27,738 nt of DNA from Acidobacteriaceae bacterium (GCA_003152795.1 PMBA01000387.1:1-27738), one strand, 5' to 3'; positions 1-7,913 are shown, numbered from the stretch's first letter. Made by a program: numbers and translations. The notes: a model not told the origin generated them from the letters alone.

Positions 1-438
1 CCCAAAGCCTGCATGGGCGGATGGGGCCGCCAGTTGATGCTGATCGACCCCGCCGGCCGCGCGCTGCCGTGTCATGCGGCAGGCGTGATTCCGGGCATGC
101 GTTTTGACAACGTGCGCGAACACACGCTCGATTGGATCTGGCAGAGCTCCGAAGCATTTCAGAAATTTCGCGGCGAAGATTGGATGCCCGAGCCCTGCCG
201 CTCCTGCGACCGCCGAAAGGAAGATTTTGGCGGATGCCGTTGCCAGGCCTTTCTGCTGACCGGCGATGCCAGCGCGACCGATCCGGTTTGCGAGCTTGCG
301 CCCTTGCACCATCTGATTGAGGAGGCGGTGCGCGAAGATGCGGTGCCGGGCTCGACTCGCGAAGCTCGCGAAGCGCCTTTCCACGTTCTGCAGGAGAAGA
401 TGGCTGGGTTCTGGAGCTACCGGACAGACCCGAAGTGA
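1..438 (+). CDS. pqqE: PqqE, PQQ biosynthesis radical SAM protein, C-terminal part (5' truncated)
   Basis: The reading frame is open from base 1, so the start lies outside the window. The visible part is the C-terminal SPASM region of PqqE, which binds auxiliary iron-sulfur clusters. PqqE forms the first carbon-carbon bond (Glu to Tyr) in the PqqA peptide during pyrroloquinoline quinone synthesis in the cytoplasm. Family-typical segments are [45 protein letters not shown] and TDPVC. They carry the cysteines expected for the auxiliary clusters, including the CxxC and CxC pairs. The N-terminal CxxxCxxC SAM-cluster motif is not in the window. The rest of any pqq operon must lie to the left. Identity rests on several long conserved motifs and is confident. 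Confidence 0.93.
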   Translation, partial: PKACMGGWGRQLMLIDPAGRALPCHAAGVIPGMRFDNVREHTLDWIWQSSEAFQKFRGEDWMPEPCRSCDRRKEDFGGCRCQAFLLTGDASATDPVCELAPLHHLIEEAVREDAVPGSTREAREAPFHVLQEKMAGFWSYRTDPK

Positions 439-515
439 GCAGTCCGAAGTGAATTGGGGACCCTACGGGCATTGCATCGGTAATGACTGACAGGTGAGGG
501 GAACCCTCGTCCGCT

Positions 516-545
516 TTGACGCTCTGGAAATCACCCTGTTAAACT
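516..545 (+). promoter_or_regulatory. Candidate sigma-70-type promoter of the TPR gene
   Basis: TTGACG (516-521), an 18-bp spacer and TAAACT (540-545) resemble -35 and -10 boxes. Transcription would begin near 552, about 35 bases before the GTG at 586. The -35 matches 5 of 6 consensus bases and the -10 only 4 of 6, so this is a moderate call from sequence alone. Confidence 0.35.
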
Positions 546-585
546 GAATAATTGTCATCCTACATTTAAGCCAAGAAGGAAGCCT

Positions 586-1314
586 GTGCGCGCAGAAACC
601 CGGCATCAACTGAAACAAGACCGCTTCAGCAAGGTCACCATCGAGGCAGCGGAGAACGCCGCTCACTGGAGCGCGGAACACCAGGCGAAAATCATTGCCG
701 CTGTGATTGCGGTTGTCGTGATCGGAGCGATCGCGTTTGGCGGCTGGTACTACATCAACTCGCAGGACGAAAAGGCAAGCGCCGAGCTTTCAACGGCGGT
801 TCGCACCTTTGAAACGCCGGTGCGTCCCGCTGGCGTGCCCGCCCAACCGGGCTACGAGAGCTTTGCTTCGTCGCAGGAACGTGCCACCGCCGCGCGCAAG
901 CAGTTCCAGTCCATCGTCGACAAGTATCCCCGCACCCACACCGCCGACATGGCGCGCTATTTCGTCGGATTGGCCTCTTCACAGCTTGGCGATAACACGG
1001 CAGCGGAACGCAGTCTGCAGGAAGCGGCCGCCGCTTCCAATGGCGACCTTGCCGCCTTGGGCAAATTCGCGCTGGCTTCCGTTTATCGCTCGGAAAACAA
1101 AGACACGCAGGCAGTCGATCTTTATAAGCAGTTGATCGACAAGCCAACGCTCGTCGTCAGCAAGGCAACGGCGCAGCTCGAGCTCGCCGAGTTCTACCAG
1201 TCGCGCCAGAAACCCGACGAAGCCAAGAAAATTTACGACCAGGTGGAGAAAGAAAATCCCGCCACCGAAGCCGCATCCCTGGCCCAACGCCGAGCTACAG
1301 CTCTCAAGCAATAG
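586..1314 (+). CDS. Membrane-anchored tetratricopeptide repeat protein (YfgM/BamD-like)
   Basis: The 242-residue protein has a cytoplasmic N-terminus of about 34 residues, one transmembrane helix at about 35-57, and a helical repeat domain after it. Repeats such as ARKQFQSIVDKYPRT and QAVDLYKQLIDKP, each followed by an alanine-rich helix, have TPR spacing. The layout resembles the YfgM family of tail-exposed TPR proteins that help periplasmic chaperones or envelope assembly. That role is inferred from architecture only. The GTG start at 586 is supported by an AGAAGGA ribosome-binding site ending 5 bases upstream. It stands alone between pqqE and a convergent PLP enzyme. Confidence 0.75.
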   Translation: MRAETRHQLKQDRFSKVTIEAAENAAHWSAEHQAKIIAAVIAVVVIGAIAFGGWYYINSQDEKASAELSTAVRTFETPVRPAGVPAQPGYESFASSQERATAARKQFQSIVDKYPRTHTADMARYFVGLASSQLGDNTAAERSLQEAAAASNGDLAALGKFALASVYRSENKDTQAVDLYKQLIDKPTLVVSKATAQLELAEFYQSRQKPDEAKKIYDQVEKENPATEAASLAQRRATALKQ

Positions 1315-1403
1315 TCCCGCCGGGTTTCGATGGAGAGCCAGGCGTCCCCGCCAGACTGCTGGACAGGCCAGCCGTCCGCAGCGCCAAAAGTCATCGAACG
1401 TAA

Positions 1404-2555
1404 TTACGGAACGCTGATTCCAACCGCGATCCGGCGCAGGCATGCGATCAGACGCGCGCCGTCCTCGACCGTGTTGTAGACGTGCGGCGTCACGCGAATC
1501 GAACTCCCACGCACGCTGACAAACACTTTCTCTCTCGCCAGCATCTCCGGAAGTTCCTTTGGAATCGCTTCATTCCGCCGCAGCGCCAGGTAGTGAGACG
1601 CGCGCAACGGTTCCGCGGGCGCGGAGAATCCAATTTCCGCGGCGGCGTCTGCCAGTTGACGGTTGAGCGCGCCGGTGGTTTCTGATATCTGAGCCACGTC
1701 CCACTCCAGCAACTGCTTCATGGCGCGCACGGCAGCGGGCAGCAGCGCGAAGTTCGAGCGTTCCCCCATATCGAAACGGCGCGCGCCCACGTCGTAGTTT
1801 TCGGTGTACAGGATGAGGCTGGAGAAATCGCTGGCGCCGGCACGCTGGATCCAATTTTCCTCCAGCGGCAATCCGCCGTGCCATTTCGGAGCGACATAGA
1901 GCAGCCCGACGGAATACGGCCCCAGCAGCCATTTGTAGCTGGCGGCGACGGCGAAATCCGGCTGCACTTCGCGCACGCTGAAAGGCAGCGCCCCGAGCGA
2001 CTGGGTGAGATCGAGGGCAAGCGCGGCGCCGATCTTACGGCAAGCTTCGCCGATGCGGACAAGGTCGAGTCTTCCGCCACTGGTCCACTGCACGTGCGGG
2101 AGGGCGGCGATGGCCACGTCGGCGGTGAGGGAATCGAGAACAGCGGCCGTCCAGTCATTGTCTTCAGGCCAGGCGACCACTTTCAGCGCAGCGCCCGTCT
2201 CCTCGGCTCGTCGCTGCCACGAATAGTAGTTAGACGGAAACTGCTCGGCGAGCACGAGAACGCTTTGTCCTTTTTTCAGCGGCAGATTTCGCGCGGCGGT
2301 CGCAATGCCGTAGCTGGCCGAAGGCACAATGGCGACGCAGTCGGCGGCGCAGTCGAGCAGTTGCGCGGCGGTCGCCCGGAATTCGTCGGAGCCGGTAAAG
2401 AATCTATCGGGAGTGAGTTCCCAGGGATGGGCTTTGCGCGCAAGCGCCGCGTTTCCGGCCTCGAGGACTGGCTTCATCAGTGGCGACATGTAGGCGCAGT
2501 TGAGGTAGGCGACGTCGGCGGGAATATCGAAGAGATGGCGCTGGCAGGGAATCAT
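1404..2555 (-). CDS. Aminotransferase class V-fold PLP-dependent enzyme
   Basis: The 383-residue protein is a fold-type I PLP enzyme of the class V family (cysteine desulfurase, kynureninase and isopenicillin-N-epimerase relatives). Visible features are YLNCAYMSPL near the N-terminus, PSASYGIATAARNL (phosphate-side loop, about 78-91), HVQWTSG (154-160), the PLP-pyridine aspartate in ALDLTQSLGA (D182), and the Schiff-base lysine in SYKWLLGPYSVG (K208). No mobile cysteine loop typical of NifS/SufS is evident, so a desulfurase role is not supported. The substrate cannot be named. The gene is divergent from the GH5 gene with about 60 bp between starts and is monocistronic. A long opposite-strand frame over this gene is an antisense shadow. 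Confidence 0.85.
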   Translation of the reverse strand: MIPCQRHLFDIPADVAYLNCAYMSPLMKPVLEAGNAALARKAHPWELTPDRFFTGSDEFRATAAQLLDCAADCVAIVPSASYGIATAARNLPLKKGQSVLVLAEQFPSNYYSWQRRAEETGAALKVVAWPEDNDWTAAVLDSLTADVAIAALPHVQWTSGGRLDLVRIGEACRKIGAALALDLTQSLGALPFSVREVQPDFAVAASYKWLLGPYSVGLLYVAPKWHGGLPLEENWIQRAGASDFSSLILYTENYDVGARRFDMGERSNFALLPAAVRAMKQLLEWDVAQISETTGALNRQLADAAAEIGFSAPAEPLRASHYLALRRNEAIPKELPEMLAREKVFVSVRGSSIRVTPHVYNTVEDGARLIACLRRIAVGISVP

Positions 2556-2615
2556 GGGCTAGTCTTTTGGCTTGGGCTTGGCCATCAGTGTATCAATGCA
2601 GAAGAGGTTGCCGCG

Positions 2616-3779
2616 ATGAGTCGAATGAGATTGCAGGTTGCGTTTCGTTTGCTGGCGGTACTGCTGGCGGCGAGCGCGATGGCACAGACGGGTCACCCGG
2701 GGGGCGCCGGTTCCGCATACGCGTCCCCGCTTGCTTTCAAACGCGCTGACAAATTGCGCCGCGGAATCAACGCCAGTGAATGGTTCGCCCAGGTCTACGA
2801 CAAGCGCGGATACACGGCGGAACATTTTCAGGCCTGGACGACCGCCGAGGATATCGCGCTGATCAAGGCCATGGGCTTCGATCACGTGCGCTTGAGCGTG
2901 AATCCGCAGCCGATGTTTAACGCGCTCGAGCCCAATAAAATCCCGGCGGAATATCTGAGCTCTCTGGATGCGGCAGTGAAAATGATCCTCGACCGCGGCC
3001 TGGCGGTGGTGATCGACCTGCATCCGGAGAGCGACTTCAAAGCCCGCCTCGCGAAGGACGATGATTTTGTCGAACGGTTCGCCGATTTCTGGCGGGCGCT
3101 GGCCGCGCATTACTCGACCTGGGATGCGGACCGCGTCTTTCTGGAAGTTCTGAATGAGCCCGAGTTCGCGGACCGCTACCGGTGGATGGGTGTGCAGGTG
3201 AAGTTGGCGGCGGCGATCCGGGAGGGCGCGCCTGCGCACACGATCATAGCGGCGGGCGCGCGCTGGTCGGATGACGACGACCTGGTTTTTCAGGAACCGC
3301 TGCGCGATGCGAATGTGATTTACAACTTTCATTTCTACGAGCCGCACATCTTCACGCATCAGGGCGCGACCTGGAGCGCGTATTACTGGCACTGGGTGCG
3401 GGGATTGAAATATCCGTCGAGCCCGGAACAGGCGGCACGCGTGGCGGCGCTGGTGCCGGATGAAGTCGACCGGCTGCAGGTGATCCGCTACGGGCACGAT
3501 CACTGGGACGCTGCCCGTATTGAATCCGAAATGAAGCAGGCGGGGGAGTGGGCGCGGCGGCGCGGGGTACCGTTGGTGTGCAACGAGTTTGGCGTATATC
3601 GGGAGTACTCCGATCCCGAGGACCGGGCAGCGTGGCTGCGCGATGTGCGGACGGCGCTCGAGCACAATGGAATTGGGTGGACGATGTGGGATTACTCGGG
3701 ATCGTTTGGCGTGGTCACGAAGAAAGATGGGAAGGCGGTGGCGGATGACGGGGCGCTGCGGGCGCTGGGGATGAAGTGA
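2616..3779 (+). CDS. Secreted glycoside hydrolase family 5 (cellulase-like)
   Basis: The 387-residue protein starts with a signal peptide (about 1-24, hydrophobic core FRLLAVLLAAS, AMA-Q cleavage site). The (beta/alpha)8 domain follows from about 47. GH5 hallmarks are RRGINASEWF (strand 1), HVRLSV (strand 3), VVIDLHPE (strand 4), FLEVLNEPEF with the acid/base Glu181, NFHFYEPHIFTHQ (His239 and Tyr241) and VCNEFGVYR with the nucleophile Glu324. Members cleave beta-1,4-glucans, mannans or related polysaccharides outside the cytoplasm; the substrate here is unknown. The frame stays open 738 bp upstream, but that stretch is antisense to the class V gene. ATG 2616 is preferred because AGAGG lies 8 bases upstream and the signal peptide begins there. 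Confidence 0.88.
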   Translation: MSRMRLQVAFRLLAVLLAASAMAQTGHPGGAGSAYASPLAFKRADKLRRGINASEWFAQVYDKRGYTAEHFQAWTTAEDIALIKAMGFDHVRLSVNPQPMFNALEPNKIPAEYLSSLDAAVKMILDRGLAVVIDLHPESDFKARLAKDDDFVERFADFWRALAAHYSTWDADRVFLEVLNEPEFADRYRWMGVQVKLAAAIREGAPAHTIIAAGARWSDDDDLVFQEPLRDANVIYNFHFYEPHIFTHQGATWSAYYWHWVRGLKYPSSPEQAARVAALVPDEVDRLQVIRYGHDHWDAARIESEMKQAGEWARRRGVPLVCNEFGVYREYSDPEDRAAWLRDVRTALEHNGIGWTMWDYSGSFGVVTKKDGKAVADDGALRALGMK

Positions 3780-3793
3780 ATGACTGATCCAAT

Positions 3794-3828
3794 CATTCGC
3801 AAGAACTGCGACGCAAGAACTGCGAATG
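3794..3828. terminator. Inverted repeat between convergent genes, possible bidirectional terminator
   Basis: CATTCGCA (3794-3801) and TGCGAATG (3821-3828) form an 8-bp inverted repeat. The loop and right arm contain the 13-mer GCAAGAACTGCGA twice, at 3799 and 3813, 14 bp apart. It sits between the GH5 stop (3779) and the DUF190 stop (3856), where a shared terminator is expected. There is no clear U-tract, so function is uncertain. Confidence 0.35.
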
Positions 3829-3855
3829 GACTGGGGCACCAGTCAACCAGTTATT

Positions 3856-4173
3856 TCAGTCCAAACTCCCCTGCTCGATGACGACGTTCTCCCGCACGAT
3901 GAGCCGGTGTGCAGCCATCTCTCGCAGTTTGGGAAGGACGCGGTTGACGTGCTCGTCGGTATCGACAAAAGAGATCACGACGGGCAGTTCGCCTCCGGCT
4001 TCGACGAGGTGCGCGGTGTGGACTTTGCCGCGTCCGAGGAAGCCGGCAACGGCGTGGAAGGCGACGGCTCCGAAGACATTTTCTTCACGCAGATATTTCA
4101 GGATTTCAAGATGCAGCGGACGATGGCGCCAGGAGTCGCCCTCGGTGAGATAGATGGTGACTTGAACGGCCAT
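3856..4173 (-). CDS. DUF190 family protein, partner of the fluoride channel
   Basis: This small protein (105 residues from the chosen start) matches DUF190: an N-terminal beta strand VTIYLTEGDSW, the conserved RPLHLEILKYLREENVFGAVAFHAVAGFLGRG region (helix, then HxxxGFG-like loop), KVHTAHL, and the LPVVISFVDTDE strand. It has a ferredoxin-like PII fold by family knowledge. DUF190 genes are often found beside crcB, and this one directly follows it, so a role in fluoride resistance, perhaps sensing or modulating the channel, is inferred. An upstream ATG at 4206 would add 11 residues and leave one base between the crcB stop and this start. ATG 4173 fits the family start better. Confidence 0.82.
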   Translation of the reverse strand: MAVQVTIYLTEGDSWRHRPLHLEILKYLREENVFGAVAFHAVAGFLGRGKVHTAHLVEAGGELPVVISFVDTDEHVNRVLPKLREMAAHRLIVRENVVIEQGSLD

Positions 4174-4207
4174 AACCTTGAACGGCACTACAATGTCGGC
4201 TGCCATT

Positions 4208-4606
4208 CTACAACCCCCGGGCGAGCGCGGCGCCAGCCAAAACGGCGGCGAGGCAGAGCGCGTTGCTGGCCACCACGTTGATACCGGTCAGCAGCCATTG
4301 CCCCTGCTCCATGAGCGCGAAGCTCTCGAAGGCGTAGCTGGAGAAAGTGGTGTAGGAACCGCAGAAGCCGACCGCGAGCAGCAGGCGCCAGCGCGGGTCG
4401 AGCAACGCCCGTTCGGTCGAGAAAACCAGAAAGAATCCGAGGACGAGGCTGCCCGTAAGGTTGATCAGCAGCGTGCCATAGGGGAACGCGGAGGAGAAAT
4501 TGCGGGCGATCAGAGTGCTGAGGAAGTAGCGCGCGCTGGCTCCGGCAACGGCGCCTGCGGCGATCCAGAGATAGTTGGAAAGATAGTTGGGGAGATGAAA
4601 GTCCAC
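4208..4606 (-). CDS. crcB: CrcB/FluC fluoride ion channel
   Basis: The 132-residue protein has four hydrophobic helices, as in Fluc channels, which export cytoplasmic fluoride as antiparallel dimers. Conserved segments are GAVAGASARYFLS, YGTLLINLTGSLVLG (pore asparagine N49) and VGFCGSYTTFSSYAFE, which contains the Phe-box phenylalanine and the TTFS sodium-site motif. A longer frame reaches ATG 4684, but that would translate the riboswitch. GTG 4606 is chosen because AGGAGG lies 8 bases upstream and the length then fits the family. It is transcribed together with the DUF190 gene. Confidence 0.92.
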   Translation of the reverse strand: MDFHLPNYLSNYLWIAAGAVAGASARYFLSTLIARNFSSAFPYGTLLINLTGSLVLGFFLVFSTERALLDPRWRLLLAVGFCGSYTTFSSYAFESFALMEQGQWLLTGINVVASNALCLAAVLAGAALARGL

Positions 4607-4629
4607 GTCGGAGTCCTCCTGCAAAAGTT

Positions 4630-4680
4630 CTGTAGGAGTTATCAGCCCAAGGGCGGTTAATGGCGAACTCCATCGCCTGC
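4630..4680 (-). ncRNA. Fluoride riboswitch (crcB motif)
   Basis: Read on the minus strand, the segment carries the crcB-motif blocks in order: GGCGATGGAGTTCGCC (P1/P2 with loop), ATTAACCGCC, then GGGCTGATAACTCCTACAG. These match the known aptamer pattern GGCGAUGG-UUCGCC, AACCGCC, CUGAUGACUCCUAC with few differences. The element ends about 24 bases before the GTG of crcB and close to its AGGAGG. This fits control of ribosome access or early termination by fluoride. Recognised by eye from established consensus; not folded by software. Confidence 0.9.
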
Positions 4681-4725
4681 GCATCAGTATAACGCGGAGG
4701 GTTTGCCGTCAGCACCCTCCCTTCC

Positions 4726-4754
4726 TTGACACCGCTATTTCTCGCCTTTATTCT
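4726..4754 (+). promoter_or_regulatory. Candidate sigma-70 promoter of the yceD-rpmF-plsX-fabD cluster
   Basis: A perfect TTGACA (4726-4731), 17-bp spacer and TATTCT (4749-4754) form a good housekeeping promoter. Transcription would start near 4761, leaving a leader of about 80 bases before yceD. Confidence 0.55.
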
Positions 4755-4840
4755 TACATATTGCTCCCTGAGAGACTTTCTTCTCTCTGCGCACTTCCGC
4801 GGGCCTTTGCGGTAATTTGAGTGGGGGCGCGGAGGTTCCA

Positions 4841-5386
4841 ATGCTTATCGAACTTGACGATCTGCAGATTCACCCGGTCGATTTCCGGGAGGAGTTCAGC
4901 CCGGGTGCGATTGATCTGGGTACCGAGGTCCAGCAGCGTTCGCCCCTGCGCAGCCTGGGCCGCGCCGATCTGGTCGAAGAGCATCACGGCAAGCACAAGG
5001 TGGTGCAGGACATCCGCGTAAAGGGCAAGTTGGAGACGAGCCTGGAAGTCGCTTGCGCCCGCTGTCTCGATCCGGTCGTGCATCAGGTCGAGCGCAGCTT
5101 TGATCTGCTCTACCGGCCGTTGGGAACTGATTCCGGCCACCAGGAGCTTTCGGTCACCGACGCCGAAGCTGAGATCGGTTATTACGAGGGCGATGGTTTG
5201 TTGCTGGAAGACACACTGCGCGAGCAGGTGCTCCTGGCGCTCCCGCTTAAGACCCTTTGTCGCGATGATTGCAAAGGTTTGTGTCCGCATTGCGGCAGGA
5301 ACCTGAATGAAATTCAGTGCTCGTGCGTGGACGAGGTCGAGGACCCGCGCTGGTCGGCACTGAAAGAGATACGGGATAAGCTGTAA
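4841..5386 (+). CDS. yceD: DUF177 (YceD) family protein
   Basis: The 181-residue protein matches the YceD/DUF177 family, almost always encoded just before rpmF. It contains the first cysteine pair in LEVACARCLDPV (C72, C75) and the signature ALPLKTLCRDDCKGLCPHCG (residues 133-152), with further cysteines in QCSC at 160-162. These suggest zinc binding. The plant and E. coli relatives are linked to 23S rRNA accumulation, so a role in ribosome biogenesis is inferred. ATG 4841 is favoured over an upstream TTG by GGAGG 5 bases before it. The rpmF gene begins about 90 bp downstream, after a hairpin-forming repeat. Confidence 0.9.
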   Translation: MLIELDDLQIHPVDFREEFSPGAIDLGTEVQQRSPLRSLGRADLVEEHHGKHKVVQDIRVKGKLETSLEVACARCLDPVVHQVERSFDLLYRPLGTDSGHQELSVTDAEAEIGYYEGDGLLLEDTLREQVLLALPLKTLCRDDCKGLCPHCGRNLNEIQCSCVDEVEDPRWSALKEIRDKL

Positions 5387-5392
5387 AAGACA

Positions 5393-5462
5393 AGTTTCCA
5401 GTTCCCAGTTCTCAGACAAAGACCGGGTTTTGCTGAGAACTGAGAACTGGGAACTGAGAACT
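5393..5462. repeat. Inverted pair of heptad repeats (hairpin) between yceD and rpmF
   Basis: The left arm is three 7-mers, AGTTTCC, AGTTCCC and AGTTCTC (5393-5413). The right arm is four 7-mers of the opposite sense, CTGAGAA, CTGAGAA, CTGGGAA and CTGAGAA (5433-5460). Positions 5393-5415 and 5440-5462 can pair at 21 of 23 bases around a loop of about 24. It sits just before rpmF and could attenuate or process the transcript, or be a non-functional repeat. Confidence 0.85.
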
Positions 5463-5476
5463 AAAAAAGGAACATC

Positions 5477-5662
5477 ATGCCTAATCCAAAACGACGACAT
5501 TCACAAAAGCGCACCGCCACCCGGCGCGCACACGACTCGCTGTCCAAGCACTCGCTGTCTGAGTGTCCAAACTGCCATGAGCGGAAGATGCCACACCGCG
5601 CGTGCCCGAAATGCGGAACCTACAAGGGCCGCGAAGTCGTAGAGGTCCAAGAGAAGTCCTAG
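5477..5662 (+). CDS. rpmF: Large ribosomal subunit protein bL32
   Basis: The 61-residue basic protein begins [19 protein letters not shown], the standard bL32 N-terminus. It carries a zinc ribbon with two CxxC pairs, C30/C33 in SECPNCHE and C43/C46 in [13 protein letters not shown]. It is therefore the zinc-binding (C+) form; no C- paralog is visible here. The order yceD-rpmF-plsX-fabD is widely conserved and links ribosome and fatty-acid synthesis. The ATG is preceded by AAAAAGGA about 6 bases away. Confidence 0.97.
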   Translation: MPNPKRRHSQKRTATRRAHDSLSKHSLSECPNCHERKMPHRACPKCGTYKGREVVEVQEKS

Positions 5663-5678
5663 GTTTCGTCTTTCCTCC

Positions 5679-6695
5679 ATGTCTAGCGTAATCGCACTCG
5701 ATGCGATGGGGTCCGACAAGGCGCCGAAACCGGAGATCGAAGGCGCATTGCAGGCGGCGCGTCACCACAACGTCCGCGTGCTTCTGGTGGGACCGGAGCC
5801 ACAACTGCGCGCCGAGTTGGCCCGCTACCCCGGCGCCCACCGGCTGCCCGTCGATATCGTTCATGCCAGCGAAGTCATCGCCATGGACGACAAGGTGGAC
5901 GCGATTCGCGCCAAACGCGATTCGTCGATCCGCGTTGGACTCCGACTGGTGCGCGAGGGCCGCGCCGCCGGCTTCGTGACCGCCGGCAACACGGGCGCCG
6001 CCATGGCCACCGCCAAAGTTGTGTTGGGCGCGCTCCCCGGCGTGGACCGCCCCGCGCTCGCGGCGGCTTTCCCTACCGTCCTGAATACCGCTGCCATTCT
6101 TCTCGACGTCGGAGCGAATGTGGATTGCACGCCCAACAACCTTGCTCAGTTCGCGGTGATGGGTGACATTTACTGCCGCTCGATCTTCGGCATGGAGCAT
6201 CCCCGCGTCGGGCTGCTTTCCATCGGAGAAGAAGAAGGCAAAGGCAACGAACTGACCCGCGAGGCCTTTCAACTGCTCAAGCGCCTTCCCATCAACTTCA
6301 TCGGCAATGTGGAAGGCCGCGATTTATACAACGGGCATGTCGATGTGATCGTGGCCGACGGATTTGTCGGCAACGTTGCCTTGAAGACTTCCGAAGGCGT
6401 GGCCCGCCTGGTGCGTGCCGTCCTCAAAGAAACTTTGAAGTCGACCATCACGCGGCAGGTGGGCGCCCTGCTTTCGCGCAACGCCTTTTCCGATTTCAAG
6501 AAGCGCCTCGATCACACCAACTATGGCGGCGCGCCGCTGCTGGGTGTAAAAGGCGTATGCATCATTACTCACGGATCGTCGAATACCAATGCCATCAAGA
6601 ACGCCGTGCGCGTGGCAGCGGAATTCGCCGAGGGCAAGGTAAACGAAACCATTGAACGGGAACTGGCGGAACTGACCGTGGCGGTGCCGTCGTAG
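5679..6695 (+). CDS. plsX: Phosphate acyltransferase PlsX
   Basis: The 338-residue protein matches PlsX over its full length. PlsX converts acyl-ACP and phosphate to acyl-phosphate, the donor for PlsY in phosphatidic acid synthesis. Motifs seen are [15 protein letters not shown] at the N-terminus, [65 protein letters not shown] and the C-terminal [12 protein letters not shown]. The start lies 16 bp after the rpmF stop with TCCTCC rather than a clear Shine-Dalgarno site before it, so translation may be coupled to rpmF. Length is normal for the family. Confidence 0.96.
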   Translation: MSSVIALDAMGSDKAPKPEIEGALQAARHHNVRVLLVGPEPQLRAELARYPGAHRLPVDIVHASEVIAMDDKVDAIRAKRDSSIRVGLRLVREGRAAGFVTAGNTGAAMATAKVVLGALPGVDRPALAAAFPTVLNTAAILLDVGANVDCTPNNLAQFAVMGDIYCRSIFGMEHPRVGLLSIGEEEGKGNELTREAFQLLKRLPINFIGNVEGRDLYNGHVDVIVADGFVGNVALKTSEGVARLVRAVLKETLKSTITRQVGALLSRNAFSDFKKRLDHTNYGGAPLLGVKGVCIITHGSSNTNAIKNAVRVAAEFAEGKVNETIERELAELTVAVPS

Positions 6696-6698
6696 GAA

Positions 6699-6780
6699 GG
6701 TCAGAGGTTAGATGTCAGATTTCAGAAGTAAGAATCCCTGAGGGTTTTAACCTCTGCAATCTGACCTCTGACCTCTATAC
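6699..6780. repeat. Inverted heptad-repeat pair between plsX and fabD
   Basis: The left arm runs in steps of seven: GGTCAGA, GGTTAGA, TGTCAGA, TTTCAGA, AGTAAGA. The right arm holds the complementary series, CCTCTGC, AATCTGA, CCTCTGA and CCTCTAT (6750-6777). Between them GAGG-N7-CCTC gives a small inner stem. The arms pair imperfectly because the left carries an extra heptad. It could form a terminator-like hairpin in the plsX-fabD gap. Confidence 0.75.
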
Positions 6781-6792
6781 CTCATTCTTTAT

Positions 6793-7749
6793 ATGACAAA
6801 CCCATCTTCTCGAATTGTCTTTCTCTTCCCCGGCCAGGGTTCTCAAGCCGTGGGCATGGGCAAGGACCTGGCCGATCACCATCCCGTGGCGCGTCAAACC
6901 TTTGAAGAGGCCGACGAAGCGCTCGGCTACAAGCTGTCACAGGTTTGTTTTGAAGGTCCGGAAGAAAAACTGAAGCTGACCGAGATCACGCAGCCCGCAA
7001 TTCTGACCGCGTCCGTGGCTGCCTGGCGCGTGCTGCGGGAAAAAGGCCTGCGGCCCGATTTTGTCGCCGGCCACAGTCTCGGCGAATACTCAGCCCACGT
7101 GGCCGCCGGCACTCTGACCTTTGCCGATGCGCTCCGTACGGTTCGTAATCGCGGCAAGTATATGCAGGAGGCCGTGCCGGTGGGCGTCGGTGCCATGGCG
7201 GCTATTCTGGGAATGCCATTCGACAAGGTCAGCCAGATTTCGCAGGACGCCGCCCAGGGAGAAGTTTGCCAGCCCGCCAACATTAATTCTCCCGAGCAAG
7301 TCGTTATCTCAGGACACGCCGGCGCCGTCGGCCGAGCCATCAAACTCGCCACCGAACGGGGAGCGAAAAAGGCCGTCAGCCTTCCTGTCAGCGCACCCTT
7401 CCATTGTTCGCTGATGCAGCCCGCGCAGGATCGTCTCGCGGCGGACCTCGGCGCCCTCGGTTTTCACGATCCCTCCTGCCCCGTGGTCTGCAATGTCGAC
7501 GCCGCCCTTGTCGATTCTGCCAACGCTTCCCGCGAAGCCCTCATTCGACAGGTGACCGGCGCCGTAAGGTGGGAGCCTTCGGTGCGCCTGCTGATCAATC
7601 AAGGCGCCGGTCTCCTGATTGAAGTCGGCCCGGGAAAAGTTCTGTGGGGATTGATGCGCCAGATCGACCGATCCAAGACTTGCTCCACCGTGGGGGATGA
7701 AGCGTCATTGCAGAAAACGCTGGAGCAGATTGCTGCCCTGGCCGCCTAG
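6793..7749 (+). CDS. fabD: Malonyl-CoA:ACP transacylase FabD
   Basis: The 318-residue enzyme transfers malonyl from CoA to acyl carrier protein, supplying the extender unit for fatty-acid elongation. It shows FLFPGQGSQAVGMG (10-23), TQPAILTAS, the nucleophile elbow GHSLGEYSA (Ser95), the GAMAAILG segment, NINSPEQVVISG and the catalytic His204 in SAPFHCSLM. Length is normal. No clear ribosome-binding site precedes ATG 6793, where the upstream sequence is the AT-rich TTCTTTAT. It ends the plsX-fabD run here; fabH, fabG and acpP are not adjacent. Confidence 0.96.
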   Translation: MTNPSSRIVFLFPGQGSQAVGMGKDLADHHPVARQTFEEADEALGYKLSQVCFEGPEEKLKLTEITQPAILTASVAAWRVLREKGLRPDFVAGHSLGEYSAHVAAGTLTFADALRTVRNRGKYMQEAVPVGVGAMAAILGMPFDKVSQISQDAAQGEVCQPANINSPEQVVISGHAGAVGRAIKLATERGAKKAVSLPVSAPFHCSLMQPAQDRLAADLGALGFHDPSCPVVCNVDAALVDSANASREALIRQVTGAVRWEPSVRLLINQGAGLLIEVGPGKVLWGLMRQIDRSKTCSTVGDEASLQKTLEQIAALAA

Positions 7750-7756
7750 ATCGGCT

Positions 7757-7778
7757 GCGCAAGAACCCGATTTTGCGC
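7757..7778 (+). terminator. Small hairpin after fabD
   Basis: GCGCAA (7757-7762) and TTGCGC (7773-7778) form a 6-bp stem with a 10-base loop, 8 bases after the fabD stop. There is no U-tract, so termination is only a possibility. Confidence 0.3.
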
Positions 7779-7913
7779 TTGCACTTGGGTGGCGCAGCGC
7801 TTCAGCCCCGCGGTGATTGCCTGGTTTTGCATCCGGCTTGAGCCAGTGAGGACACCGCGCTTGCTCGAAAACGAACTTGCCCGCAGTCTCTTAGATTCGT
7901 GATCGATTAGTGA

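Noticed and set aside
1878..2615. Upstream extension of the GH5 reading frame (open for 246 more codons)
   Set aside because: It lies antisense to the class V PLP gene, shows no conserved domain, and the ribosome-binding site and signal peptide both begin at 2616.
2559..3839. Long minus-strand frame opposite the GH5 gene
   Set aside because: It covers exactly the GH5 coding region in antisense and has no recognisable domain; high GC leaves few stops on the other strand.
4607..4684. Longer CrcB start at ATG 4684
   Set aside because: It would translate the fluoride riboswitch; GTG 4606 has AGGAGG and gives the normal length.
4754..5500. Minus-strand frame over yceD
   Set aside because: It is the antisense shadow of a conserved gene and runs through the hairpin repeat.
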